Source: Lujinxingia sediminis
GTDB taxonomy: Bacteria; Myxococcota_A; Bradymonadia; Bradymonadales; Bradymonadaceae
Direction of reading: 5' to 3'
NCBI RefSeq assembly: GCF_004005565.1
Contig: NZ_SADD01000003.1
Span: 1 to 64,000 of the forward strand
Length of the DNA stretch: 64,000 nt
The notes beneath the pieces were generated by a model. The model saw only the letters and a program-made list of their open reading frames with translations. It made no database searches and was not told the origin of the DNA. Positions 37,329 to 45,896 of this stretch are shown piece after piece. Within the stretch, counting starts at the first letter, position 1. Each line of letters opens with the position of its first letter. The translations under genes and the position numbers were made by a program.

Positions 37329-37331
37329 ACC

Positions 37332-37646
37332 ATGGTCCGCATCGTGCTCTGCAACTGCCCGCCCGAAGATGCCCCGCGTCTTGCTCGCCAGCTCGTCGAG
37401 GAGCGCCTGGCCGCCTGCGTCAACGTCATCGCCGGGGTGACCAGCTTTTATCTCTGGGAGGGTGAGCTCTGCGAAGATCAGGAGCATACCCTGCTGATCA
37501 AGACCACCGAGGAGCGCTACCCTGAGCTCTCCGCACGTCTGGCCGAGCTGCACTCCTACAGCGTGCCCGAAGACATCGCCCTGGACAGCGCCCGCGTGGC
37601 CGCCGCCTACCACAGTTGGGTTCATGAAACGCTCTCCCACAGCTGA
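37332..37646 (+). CDS. cutA: Divalent-cation tolerance protein CutA
   Basis: 104 residues. Family marks: LVEERLAACVNVIAGVTSFY, WEGELCEDQEHTLLIKTTEE and HSYSVPEDIAL. CutA proteins form trimers linked with copper tolerance and signalling in some bacteria. Its last 23 bases overlap the start of the next gene. Confidence 0.92.
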   Translation: MVRIVLCNCPPEDAPRLARQLVEERLAACVNVIAGVTSFYLWEGELCEDQEHTLLIKTTEERYPELSARLAELHSYSVPEDIALDSARVAAAYHSWVHETLSHS

Positions 37647-40296
37647 TCCCATCGTTCGCTTCGGCCCCCACCGCCAGCCCGGCAGCCCGTCGAGCTGGAC
37701 GCTGGCGCTGAATGCACCGAGCAAGAGCGCGGCGATGAGCCGCCACCGCGTCGGCGGCAAAGCCTACGGTCTGTGGCAGCTGGTCCGTGCCGGCTTCAAC
37801 GTGCCGGAGGCCTTCGTCATCACCACCGAAGCCTTTGAGGCCGCCCTCGCTCCCCTGGCCCTCCAGGCCACCTCGCTGGCCGAGCTCCGCGAGGCCATCC
37901 TGCAGGCGGAGCTCCCGCGCACGCTCCTCGAAGAGATCGAGGCCCGGCTGGCGTCGAGCACCACCGAGACCTGGGCGGTGCGCTCCTCGGCCACTGACGA
38001 AGATGGCAAAGAGCGCTCCTTTGCGGGCCAGGGCCTCACCCTGCTCGATGTCCGGGGCAGTGACGCCGTCGCCGACGCCATCCGCCAGGTATGGGCCAGC
38101 GCTCTGCGCCTGGAGCGCCTGGTCTACGAGGCCAACGACACCATCACCCTGACCCCGGCGCCGATGGCGGTGATCGTCCAGGCCATGCTCACACCGGTCT
38201 GCGCCGGCGTGCTCTTCTCCCAGAACCCTTTGAGCGGTGACACCAACGAAGTTGTGATCAGCTGCGCTCCCGGCGCCGGAACCGCGGTGGTGTTGGGTCA
38301 GGATACCGAGACCTTCTACCTCGACAAACACTCCGGCTATGTGCGCCGGCATGTGGCGGCCGGCGGCGAAGATGCCTCCCCCGAGCAGCCCCCCACGCTC
38401 AGCGCCGAGCAGCGCGTGGAACTCACCGCCGCCGGTGCCACCATCGAATCGACCTCGGGCATGCCCGTCGACGTGGAATGGGCCTACGCCCTTCCCCACC
38501 CGGAGGCCCACCGCCCCGAGCTCTTCTTTGTGCAGGCGCGCCCCATCACCTCCACGGCCACCCGCGAGGCACACCCCGATCAGGTCTGGACCAACACCAA
38601 CGTCGGCGAAGCCCTCCCGGGCGTGGCCACCCCGCTGACCTGGAGCATTTTAGAGAGCTTTAGCCGCCGCGGTTTTGAGCAGGCCTTTGGCTCTCTGGGC
38701 TTAAGCGTGCCTGACGACGCCGAGCTTGTGCGCGCCTTTAAGGGTCGCATCTACCTCAACCTCACCCGCTTTATGAGCATCGCCAGCGGGCTGCCCATCT
38801 TCAGCCCGGAGCGCCTCTTTGAGATGGCCGGTGGAGGCGGCGTGGAGCTTGTGCGCGATATCTACGAGCGCCGCTCCAAACGCGACTTCTTCAGACGCCT
38901 GCCCACCACCATCCCCAAAATCCTCGGCGCCCAGCTCTCCATGCCCCTCGTCGCCCCGCTCTGGGGCCGCTACTTCACGAGCAAGGTCGACGAGTTCTTC
39001 GATCGCGACCTCTCCCAGCTCTCCTCCCCCGAACTTCTGGGAGAGCTCGATCACCTCGATGGACTCTTCGAGCGCACCGGCCTTGTGATGCTCTCGGTGA
39101 GCTCCAACTTTTTGATGAGCTACGCCCTGACCTCCGAGGCACTCCGGCTCCTGGGCGCTACCGGGATCGACGCCCCCTCCTCCCCCCGCGACTTCATCGC
39201 CGGTCTGGACGTGAAAAGCGCCGAGCCCGGGCTGGCCCTTCTGGAGCTCGGTCGCATCGCGCGCCGCTCCCTGCGCCTGCGCCGCCTCATCACCGAAAAC
39301 GCCCCCGGCGAGGTCCATGAGGCGCTGCATGCGCAGTCGCAGCACGACGATGTGGCGATGTTTCTCGTCGAGCTCGACACCTTCCGCAAACACTACGGCC
39401 ACCGCGCCCCCCGCGAGGCCGAACTCGCCACGCCTCGCTGGCGCGAAGATATGAGCTTTCTCTTCGAGGTCCTCCAGAGCTTCATTGACGCTCCCCACCT
39501 CCCCAGCTCCACCGAGAGCGTGCGCCAGCAGCAACGCGCCCGTCAGCTGCCCACCCCCGAGCTGCCCGCCCCCTTTGGCAAAGCCCTCTCGGCGGTCATC
39601 GGCTTGACGCGCAAAAACGCCCGCCAGCGCGAATACATGCGCGACCGAGTCGTCGACGCCCTCGACGTCTACCGCCGCTTCTTTCTGGAGTGCGGACGCC
39701 GTCTGACCGAACAGAACATCCTGCAGGGCCCCGAGGAGGTCTTCTATCTGACCGCCCCCGAGCTGCGGGCCTGGCTGAGTGCTCCGCATCTGGCCTCCAC
39801 CTTCGCGCTGCGTGTGCTCGCCAGACGCGCCCTCTTTCAGCATTACAAACAGCTCCCCGACCCGCCCGCGACCTTTTTGCTGCGCGGCCACGAGATCATC
39901 GCCGACGATGATCTTCACCAAAACGCCCCCGACCCCTCCCGCGCCACCGGACGCATCAGCGGTCTGGGCGGAAGCCCCGGCCGCGTCACCGGACCGGCCC
40001 GGGTCATCCTCGACCCCTCCAGCGAAGATGCCTCGATTCGCCCCGGCGACATCCTCGTCGCCCCCTACACTGACGTGGGCTGGACCCCGCTCTTTTTAAC
40101 CGCGGCCGGCGTCGTCATGAGCCTGGGGGGCCCCTTAAGCCACTCCTGCATCGTCGCCCGGGAGTACGGCATTCCCACCGTCGTCAACGCTCGCCGCGCC
40201 ACCGAGATCATTAAGAATGGCGATCTCATTACCGTCGACGGCGACCAGGGCCTCGTCTTTATTCACCCCCGCGACGACGCCCCCGCCACCCCCTGA
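37624..40296 (+). CDS. PEP-synthase/rifampin-phosphotransferase-like dikinase
   Basis: 890 residues; the ATG overlaps the cutA end, but the family similarity starts near Met38 (VGGKAYGLWQLVRAGFNVPE), so the exact start is uncertain. ATP-grasp domain: VRSSATDEDGKERSFAGQ; carboxy-terminal swivelling phosphohistidine domain with GGPLSHSCIVAREYGIPTVV (His840). The middle 400 residues do not match PEP-binding and resemble the drug-binding domain of rifampin phosphotransferases. Whether the substrate is an antibiotic is not shown. Confidence 0.8.
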   Translation: MKRSPTADPIVRFGPHRQPGSPSSWTLALNAPSKSAAMSRHRVGGKAYGLWQLVRAGFNVPEAFVITTEAFEAALAPLALQATSLAELREAILQAELPRTLLEEIEARLASSTTETWAVRSSATDEDGKERSFAGQGLTLLDVRGSDAVADAIRQVWASALRLERLVYEANDTITLTPAPMAVIVQAMLTPVCAGVLFSQNPLSGDTNEVVISCAPGAGTAVVLGQDTETFYLDKHSGYVRRHVAAGGEDASPEQPPTLSAEQRVELTAAGATIESTSGMPVDVEWAYALPHPEAHRPELFFVQARPITSTATREAHPDQVWTNTNVGEALPGVATPLTWSILESFSRRGFEQAFGSLGLSVPDDAELVRAFKGRIYLNLTRFMSIASGLPIFSPERLFEMAGGGGVELVRDIYERRSKRDFFRRLPTTIPKILGAQLSMPLVAPLWGRYFTSKVDEFFDRDLSQLSSPELLGELDHLDGLFERTGLVMLSVSSNFLMSYALTSEALRLLGATGIDAPSSPRDFIAGLDVKSAEPGLALLELGRIARRSLRLRRLITENAPGEVHEALHAQSQHDDVAMFLVELDTFRKHYGHRAPREAELATPRWREDMSFLFEVLQSFIDAPHLPSSTESVRQQQRARQLPTPELPAPFGKALSAVIGLTRKNARQREYMRDRVVDALDVYRRFFLECGRRLTEQNILQGPEEVFYLTAPELRAWLSAPHLASTFALRVLARRALFQHYKQLPDPPATFLLRGHEIIADDDLHQNAPDPSRATGRISGLGGSPGRVTGPARVILDPSSEDASIRPGDILVAPYTDVGWTPLFLTAAGVVMSLGGPLSHSCIVAREYGIPTVVNARRATEIIKNGDLITVDGDQGLVFIHPRDDAPATP

Positions 40297-40324
40297 ACTC
40301 GCCAGGCCCCTGAACTCGCCAGGC
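40291..40324. repeat. 17-bp tandem duplication across the stop codon
   Basis: CCCTGAACTCGCCAGGC occurs twice without spacing (40291-40307 and 40308-40324). The first TGA is the stop of the PEP-utilising enzyme. A recent slippage or template duplication. Confidence 0.9.
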
Positions 40325-40486
40325 CCTGAGCCGGCGTCAGACGCGTTGCGCTCGCGCAACATCACCGCTCATCCCGCGGGGGATTGCTCCAGCGACCTCG
40401 GCCGTTGTCCAGGTGAATGCGCAGAGGTTGCACCCGCAACGCTGCGCCCACCTACGCAACCCAATGTTTGCCCAACGGAGCTTCCC

Positions 40487-41533
40487 ATGAGCGAAAAAAA
40501 TGCCATCCGGGCCATCGTCCCCCTGACCTCCAACCCCTGGCCCACGCTGGACCCCTTCCTCTTCTGCACGCATCACAACGACCGCTACCCCCGCGCCAAC
40601 GAGCAGATGGGCCCCGATGCCTCACTGGCCGGACGCAACATCGGCCAGGACTTTTCGGGCAAAGACGGCTGGTCGATGTACCACGGCGACACCGTCCCCG
40701 GGTTCCCGCGCCACCCGCACGCCGGGTTTGAAACCGTGACGATCGCCCGCCAGGGGTTCATCGATCACAGCGACTCGATGGGCGCCTCGGCGCGCTTTGG
40801 CCAGGGCGACGTGCAGTGGATGACCGCCGGCAAGGGCGTGGTGCACTCGGAGGCCTTCCCCCTTCTCGATCGCGAGAACCCCAACACCACCGAGCTCTTT
40901 CAGATCTGGTTGAACCTGCCGCGCGAAGACAAAAAGAACGACGCCTACTTCACCATGTTCTGGAACGAGACGATCCCTCGCCACCTCATCAAAGAGGGCG
41001 ACGAGGTGGTCGGTGAGGTTGCAGTCATCGCTGGCACCCTGCACGGGCTTGATGCCCTCGCCCCGCCCCCCAGCTCCTGGGCGGCCCGCGACGAGTCCAA
41101 CATCGCCATCTGGACGCTGAAACTTCAGCCCGGCGCCTCCTTCACCCTGCCGGCCGCCAACGAGGAGACCGGCCGCGTGCTCTACTTCTTCGAAGGCGAC
41201 GCGCTCACCCTGGAGGATGTGGCCCTGGAGCCCCGGCACGGCGCCCAGGTTGAGGGCGACGCCGAGGTCACGCTGAAGAACACCGGCACCGCTCTGGCCG
41301 AAGTGCTGGTGCTTCAGGGCCGCCCCATCGGCGAGCCTGTGGTTCAGCATGGCCCCTTCGTGGGTAACTACCAGGGCGATATCCGCCAGATCATGATCGA
41401 CTACCAGAACACCGGCTTTGGCGGCTGGCCCTTTGAGGCCGACGCCCCGGTTCACCCCCGCGACAAAGGCCGCTTTGCCATTCACGCCGACGGCCGCGAG
41501 GAGACCCCGGCTCCCCCCGAAAACGCCGCGTGA
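40487..41533 (+). CDS. Pirin-family cupin protein
   Basis: 348 residues from ATG 40487 with GGAG 8 bases upstream. N-terminal pirin cupin with the metal-ligand segment GFPRHPHAGFETVTIARQG and GDVQWMTAGKGVVHSE, plus a C-terminal cupin with the family tail ending near DKGRFAIHADGRE. Pirins can act as quercetinases or redox-linked regulators; which applies is unknown. Confidence 0.9.
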   Translation: MSEKNAIRAIVPLTSNPWPTLDPFLFCTHHNDRYPRANEQMGPDASLAGRNIGQDFSGKDGWSMYHGDTVPGFPRHPHAGFETVTIARQGFIDHSDSMGASARFGQGDVQWMTAGKGVVHSEAFPLLDRENPNTTELFQIWLNLPREDKKNDAYFTMFWNETIPRHLIKEGDEVVGEVAVIAGTLHGLDALAPPPSSWAARDESNIAIWTLKLQPGASFTLPAANEETGRVLYFFEGDALTLEDVALEPRHGAQVEGDAEVTLKNTGTALAEVLVLQGRPIGEPVVQHGPFVGNYQGDIRQIMIDYQNTGFGGWPFEADAPVHPRDKGRFAIHADGREETPAPPENAA

Positions 41534-41730
41534 TTTTTGCCATCACGCCCACCCCTTGAGCGCCGCCCCCTCAGCACATGAGGGCGCGGCGCTCGTTTTG
41601 TTTGTGTTTGTTTGCGCCCACATCAAAGTTACTCTGAACATCCTTGCCCTTACGCCCCGAAGAGCCACAATCCACGGCGTCTTCCCGAACCTCCCCCCCT
41701 TTCGTTTCTCACGTCCCGGCAGTCTCCCCC

Positions 41731-42867
41731 ATGGATCCGATCGCCCACACCCTGGCCGGCGCCACCCTGGCACAGACCCGTCTCAAAGAGCTCACCCCGC
41801 TGGCGACCGCCACTCTGATCATCGGCGCGAACATCCCTGACATCGACGTCATCGTCTCGGTGCTCGGCGACGACGCCTCGCTGCTTCACCGCCGCGGCCA
41901 CACCCACGGTGTGCTCGCCATGATCTTCCTGCCGCTGCTCCTCACCGCCCTGATGGTGGCCTACGACCGGCTGTGGCGACGCCGACGCGACCCTCAAAAA
42001 GCCCCGGTCGACCCCCGCGCCACCTTAGGGCTGGCCTACCTGGGCACCTTGAGTCACCCGGCGCTCGACTGGCTCAACACCTACGGGGTGCGCTTGCTGA
42101 TGCCCTTCGACGGGCGCTGGTTCTACGGTGACACCCTCTTCATCATCGATCCGTGGATGTGGCTCTTGATGGGCGCGACCATCGTGCTGACCTACTCCCA
42201 ACGCCGTCTGGCCCTGGGTGCCTGGGCCGTGCTCGGCGCGGCCATGAGCGTGCTGATCACCTTTGCCGGCATGGTCCCCACCCCGGCGCGCATCGCCTGG
42301 TGGGTGGGCGTGGTGGCCATCATCGCGCTGCGCGCCTCGGGCTACACCCCCGATAAACGCCGCCTGGCGGCGGCTTCATGCCTGGCCCTCTTCTGCACCT
42401 ACTTAGGCCTGATGGGCCTGGGCAACACCCTGGCCTCCTCCCGCGTCACCGACCATCTGGCCGGCCAGGGCATTGAGGCCGAAGTCGTGATGACCGGCCC
42501 GGCCGCCGCCAACCCCCTCGCCCGCGAGGTGCTCGCCAGGTCCTCGACCCACTACCACGCGCTCAAGCTCACCCTCTGGCCGGGCGAAGACGCCATCGCC
42601 CCCCGCTACGCCCCGGTCCCCATCGAGGAGCCCGGCCCCATCGCCGAGGCCGCGCTGAGCGCCCCCTCCCAACGCGGCTTTGCCAACTGGGTGCGCTTCC
42701 CCGTCTTCGAGGTGCAATCCCACGACGAGGGCCACACCGTCTTCATCCGCGATCTGCGCTACGTCGAGCCCGACGCCACCGAGAGCCGGGGCATCGGCCT
42801 GCGCAAAGTCGAGCTCGATGCTCAGCTCCACGAACGACCGAGCGACGCAGACGACGCGCCTCATTGA
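41731..42867 (+). CDS. Metal-dependent membrane hydrolase, YdjM/LexA-regulated family
   Basis: 378 residues from ATG 41731. It starts MDPIAHTLAGATLAQT, with HRRGHTHGV and LSHPALDWLNTYGVRLL, the His/Asp motif set of the YdjM-like inner-membrane hydrolases, and has five or so transmembrane segments. Substrate not known. The C-terminal 120 residues form a soluble domain. A perfect terminator follows. Confidence 0.85.
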   Translation: MDPIAHTLAGATLAQTRLKELTPLATATLIIGANIPDIDVIVSVLGDDASLLHRRGHTHGVLAMIFLPLLLTALMVAYDRLWRRRRDPQKAPVDPRATLGLAYLGTLSHPALDWLNTYGVRLLMPFDGRWFYGDTLFIIDPWMWLLMGATIVLTYSQRRLALGAWAVLGAAMSVLITFAGMVPTPARIAWWVGVVAIIALRASGYTPDKRRLAAASCLALFCTYLGLMGLGNTLASSRVTDHLAGQGIEAEVVMTGPAAANPLAREVLARSSTHYHALKLTLWPGEDAIAPRYAPVPIEEPGPIAEAALSAPSQRGFANWVRFPVFEVQSHDEGHTVFIRDLRYVEPDATESRGIGLRKVELDAQLHERPSDADDAPH

Positions 42868-42885
42868 TCCCGACATGCCTCCAAC

Positions 42886-42925
42886 AAAAACGCCCCCTGA
42901 TCGTCGACGATCAGGGGGCGTTTTT
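42886..42925. terminator. Bidirectional terminator, perfect 20-bp palindrome
   Basis: Arms 42886-42905 and 42906-42925 are exact complements starting with A5 and ending with T5 (T6 with the next base). Placed between convergent genes. Confidence 0.9.
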
Positions 42926-42979
42926 TCGTGCTGCGTGGTGCTCAATCTCTCCGAAGCTGCGACGAGCCTCGGGAGGGAA

Positions 42980-43924
42980 TCAGCAGCCGCGAAGCGCCGT
43001 GCGCAGCGGCTCGTCCAAAAGCTCCCAGCAGCCCTGATAATCAAGCCCGGCCACGCATTGCGTCGCCGCGCCACAGCTCGCGTAACACGCCTCTTCCTGC
43101 GGCAGGAACCCGTTGAGGCACGTAATCGCCTCCAGCATCTCCCCGCGATCGTTGAGCACCACCTCCTCGCAGCCACTCATATCGTGCGAAAACACCTCCA
43201 CGCACTCCTCCACGCTGGAGAAGGGCTCGCTATCGCACTCGCAGCTCGCTTGCGTCACCGCAGCCACGCCTTCGCCGTAGGTGTGGCGCGCCTCATCGAG
43301 CATCTCCACGGTCACCGGCGCCTCCCCGGGCATCGTGATGGCCGCGAGCGCCCCTTCAAAGGTCGCGGGATCTTCATAGCGCAGCCAGAGCGCGGTGGCG
43401 CCGTTGGGGATCGCAAAGAGCACAGCGCAGCTGACCGTCTCCCCGGTCGCGGCGAGCGCTTCGGGGCTTTCCGCGGCGCACCCGCCTTCGAGCGAAGCTC
43501 CCAGGGTCAGCGCCTCAACCTGGGCCTCACCCTCGGTTGTGGTGATCTCCAGGGCAAAGCCCTCCACCACCATCCCCACCTCCGAGGTCACCCCCACATT
43601 CTCCAGCGTGGCATCGACCTTCAAAAAGACCTCTCCGGCCCCCACCGCCTCCTCGCCAACCCGATACGCATAGCTCGCGGGCGCAGCGCTCAAAACCACC
43701 CCGCTCTCCTCCCCGCCGCCATCTTCAACATCGGCGTCCCCGTCGGCGTCGGCATCCTCCTCAACGTCGACCTCATCGTGAGCGTCGGCATCATCACCGG
43801 CATCATCCTCGCCACCATCCTGCTCCACCCCACTATCGGGCTCAGCGGTTGGAGCGGGCTCATCCGTCGAGCACCCCACAACCCACGCCGCCGCCAGCAT
43901 CATCACCATCACACGCTTCAACAT
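42980..43924 (-). CDS. Lipoprotein with acidic linker, unknown function
   Basis: Start at 43924, after a GGAG-type site, gives 314 residues. Lipobox AAAWVVGC (Cys18), an Asp/Glu/Ala spacer of about 50 residues (DADADGDADVEDGG), then a beta-rich domain of about 150 residues and a C-terminal Cys-rich part (ASCECDSEPFSSVEECVEVF, DMSGCEEVV) whose spacing suggests four or five disulfides. No family recognised; typical of this organism's surface lipoproteins. Confidence 0.72.
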   Translation of the reverse strand: MLKRVMVMMLAAAWVVGCSTDEPAPTAEPDSGVEQDGGEDDAGDDADAHDEVDVEEDADADGDADVEDGGGEESGVVLSAAPASYAYRVGEEAVGAGEVFLKVDATLENVGVTSEVGMVVEGFALEITTTEGEAQVEALTLGASLEGGCAAESPEALAATGETVSCAVLFAIPNGATALWLRYEDPATFEGALAAITMPGEAPVTVEMLDEARHTYGEGVAAVTQASCECDSEPFSSVEECVEVFSHDMSGCEEVVLNDRGEMLEAITCLNGFLPQEEACYASCGAATQCVAGLDYQGCWELLDEPLRTALRGC

Positions 43925-44162
43925 CGTCTCCCTCACAGGCTTCACATCACGCGTCATTTCCATCGCATACGCCCGATCTTTACCACCTCCCCCACCGACT
44001 CGCCATCCGCCCCCCGACGCGACGCCCTGCGGCAGTTTTGACCAACTTTCGCGATGCATGATCGTATGACCCCAAACCAAACCCTGGTTCTGCCCCTCGG
44101 ACGCACGTATTCTTGACGCATCGCCAGCATCCCATCACCTCCACCGCCGCCCGGACGCCGCC

Positions 44163-44582
44163 ATGCATCCCTCCCGCACGCGCCAGCACCGCACCTCACC
44201 TCCGCCGCCCCCGAGCCATGCCCTGCTCATCCACACCCCGGTGGCCGGCCTGCGTTTTCATGAGTTCGAGCTGGCCGCGTTTCCTCTGGATCTCGGCCAA
44301 CGCCTGCGCGTGGTCCGCGAGCCCGAGAACCCCTACGACACCCGCGCCACCGCCCTCTACGCCGGAGAGCGCCGCATCGGCTACCTTCCTCGCCGCCTCA
44401 ACAAAATGCCCGCGCGCCTGCTCGACGCCGGCTGGCCGCTCATCGCCCGCATCGAACACCTCAGCACCGGCTACAGCGATCGCGGCCCCGCCCACACCCG
44501 CGTCTCCCCCCACGCCTACCCCCGCGAAATGAAGATCATCATCGCTCTCTTCATCCCGCTGCACGCTCAGGGACGATCCTGA
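44163..44582 (+). CDS. HIRAN-domain protein
   Basis: 139 residues. The HIRAN signature is clear: FHEFELAAFPLDLGQRLRVV, REPENPYDTRATALYAGE and RRIGYLPRRLN. HIRAN domains bind single-stranded DNA 3' ends in helicases such as HLTF and also occur as stand-alone proteins in bacteria near repair or defence genes. Here the domain is free-standing. Its 3' end overlaps the convergent HipA-like gene by 16 bp. Confidence 0.82.
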   Translation: MHPSRTRQHRTSPPPPPSHALLIHTPVAGLRFHEFELAAFPLDLGQRLRVVREPENPYDTRATALYAGERRIGYLPRRLNKMPARLLDAGWPLIARIEHLSTGYSDRGPAHTRVSPHAYPREMKIIIALFIPLHAQGRS

Positions 44583-45364
44583 CGGAGGTTGTTTTCGAGC
44601 GCGCGGGCGCGTTTCTCCATCGCGCGCTCGACCCGCTCGATGGCTGGCGAGTACTCAACATGCTCCTGCAATGCAGCGAGCGCCGTCTCCCAGGCTCTTT
44701 CGCGTTGTTCCAAAAGACGCTCAAGCTCTCGCGTCGCCAGCGCGGGGCGCATATCCCAGCCCTCAGCGAGCGCTTCAAAATGACGTGGTCGCAAACGATC
44801 TGCGTTGACTTCGCCATCCACAGCCATCGCCAGCCCCGTATGCAACCCCTCAATCGCCCGGGTGCACACAAGATCATAAAAGGGCGCAAGACGAGGACCG
44901 CTGGGTGCGTAGAGCAGCGAGAGATTCTTGGCATGCCCATCCGCATTGCCGCTCAATGCGTTGAAGATCACCCATCGAAGCAGATTGAGCAGATCCTTTG
45001 CAGCTTGCGTCGACACCTCACCTAAACACCTACCGATCTCCAGCAGCGTGGGGCCCCCTTCGCTCTGGTATTTGCGATGCCGTGACATACCGAAGACCTG
45101 ACAAAAATCCTCCTGGTGAAGCCGCATTATCGCCCCGTCGAGGTCTCGGCGGTCATAACGCTCCACGACCAAAAATGGCGTGCTCGCCCCTACGTCCAGG
45201 TCGACATGACAGACCGGCAGCCCCAGCGCGGAGGCAAAACGCATCGTCAAAAACTCGTTCACCGACAGATGCCGAAACCTCAAAGAGTCGAATTTTAATA
45301 TATGAGTGCTCGCCTCGTGACTTGCCGGCACCACGTAATGTTCCCCCTCCCGAATGCACGCCAT
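44567..45364 (-). CDS. HipA-type serine/threonine kinase toxin, lacking its N-terminal domain
   Basis: 265 residues against about 400-440 in full HipA. Conserved kinase parts are present: STHILKFDS, VVERYDRRD, EDFCQVFGMSRHRKYQSEGG, the catalytic loop NADGHAKNLSLLY and the metal Asp in APFYDLVC. The N-terminal beta domain is absent, and the conserved GAQ-x-K motif that normally precedes this start is encoded by the six codons between the HipB stop and this ATG (DGAQHK). Both genes are in the same frame. It may be a split, truncated or readthrough-expressed toxin. Confidence 0.72.
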   Translation of the reverse strand: MACIREGEHYVVPASHEASTHILKFDSLRFRHLSVNEFLTMRFASALGLPVCHVDLDVGASTPFLVVERYDRRDLDGAIMRLHQEDFCQVFGMSRHRKYQSEGGPTLLEIGRCLGEVSTQAAKDLLNLLRWVIFNALSGNADGHAKNLSLLYAPSGPRLAPFYDLVCTRAIEGLHTGLAMAVDGEVNADRLRPRHFEALAEGWDMRPALATRELERLLEQRERAWETALAALQEHVEYSPAIERVERAMEKRARALENNLRQDRP

Positions 45365-45382
45365 TTTGTGCTGGGCGCCGTC

Positions 45383-45646
45383 TCATTCATACCGCGACTC
45401 ACCCCAGTACCAGCTCTGCTCATGGTGTCGGCCCAACACTATCACATCGAGCCCTGCGCGGCTGAGCAGTCGCAGCACCAACCCGATCTCCGCGCTCTCT
45501 TTGCCGCGCTCAACCTCCGAGAGAAAGCGCACCCCCACGCCGCACACATCGGCAAACTCCTGCTGGGTCAACCCCTGCGACTGACGCGCCTCCCGTATCC
45601 TCGCCCCCAACTCCGCCACGCTATGTATCGGCTCTTGCTTCTTCAT
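45383..45646 (-). CDS. HipB-like XRE antitoxin and repressor
   Basis: Start at 45646 has GGAGGAGC upstream; 87 residues. XRE-type helix-turn-helix (ARIREARQSQGLTQQEFADV, then GVGVRFLSEVERGKESAEIG), as in HipB. The next gene on the strand, 18 bp on, is a HipA-type kinase, so this is its likely antitoxin. The four TTCCCG-NN-CGGGAA palindromes just upstream (45707-45870) are probable binding sites through which it would repress its own operon. Confidence 0.8.
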   Translation of the reverse strand: MKKQEPIHSVAELGARIREARQSQGLTQQEFADVCGVGVRFLSEVERGKESAEIGLVLRLLSRAGLDVIVLGRHHEQSWYWGESRYE

Positions 45647-45706
45647 CACGCTCCTCCATTGCGTTGGCACGCAACCCGGGAACGCACCACCCGGCGATGA
45701 TGCAAC

Positions 45707-45870
45707 TTTCCCGTACGGGAAAATTAGCAACGCCATGTCCTCCCATCAACATAATCTTCCCGTTCGGGAAAAAACGCTGCGAATGCCCCCCTTCCTCATC
45801 ACAATCTTCCCGCTCGGGAACATCCCCCCCTTCTTTTTGCCGATCTCTGTAGCATCTTCCCGCTCGGGAA
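45707..45870. promoter_or_regulatory. Array of four palindromic operators upstream of the hipB-like gene
   Basis: TTCCCG-NN-CGGGAA occurs four times: within the perfect 16-bp palindrome 45707-45722 (TTTCCCGTACGGGAAA), and at 45757-45770, 45807-45820 and 45857-45870. Start-to-start spacing is 49, 50 and 50 bp. The segment is otherwise AT/C-rich. It lies 61 to 224 bp before the hipB-like start, the normal place for an antitoxin operator; HipB of E. coli also binds spaced palindromes in its promoter. Role inferred. Confidence 0.75.
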
Positions 45871-45896
45871 AACGCCCCCCCGGGCCCCCTCAAACC

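Noticed and set aside
37624-37735. Start of the PEP-synthase-like gene inside cutA
   Set aside because: The upstream ATG is kept, but the first 37 residues show no family similarity, so it was not used as evidence for a domain. The Met at 37735 is equally possible.
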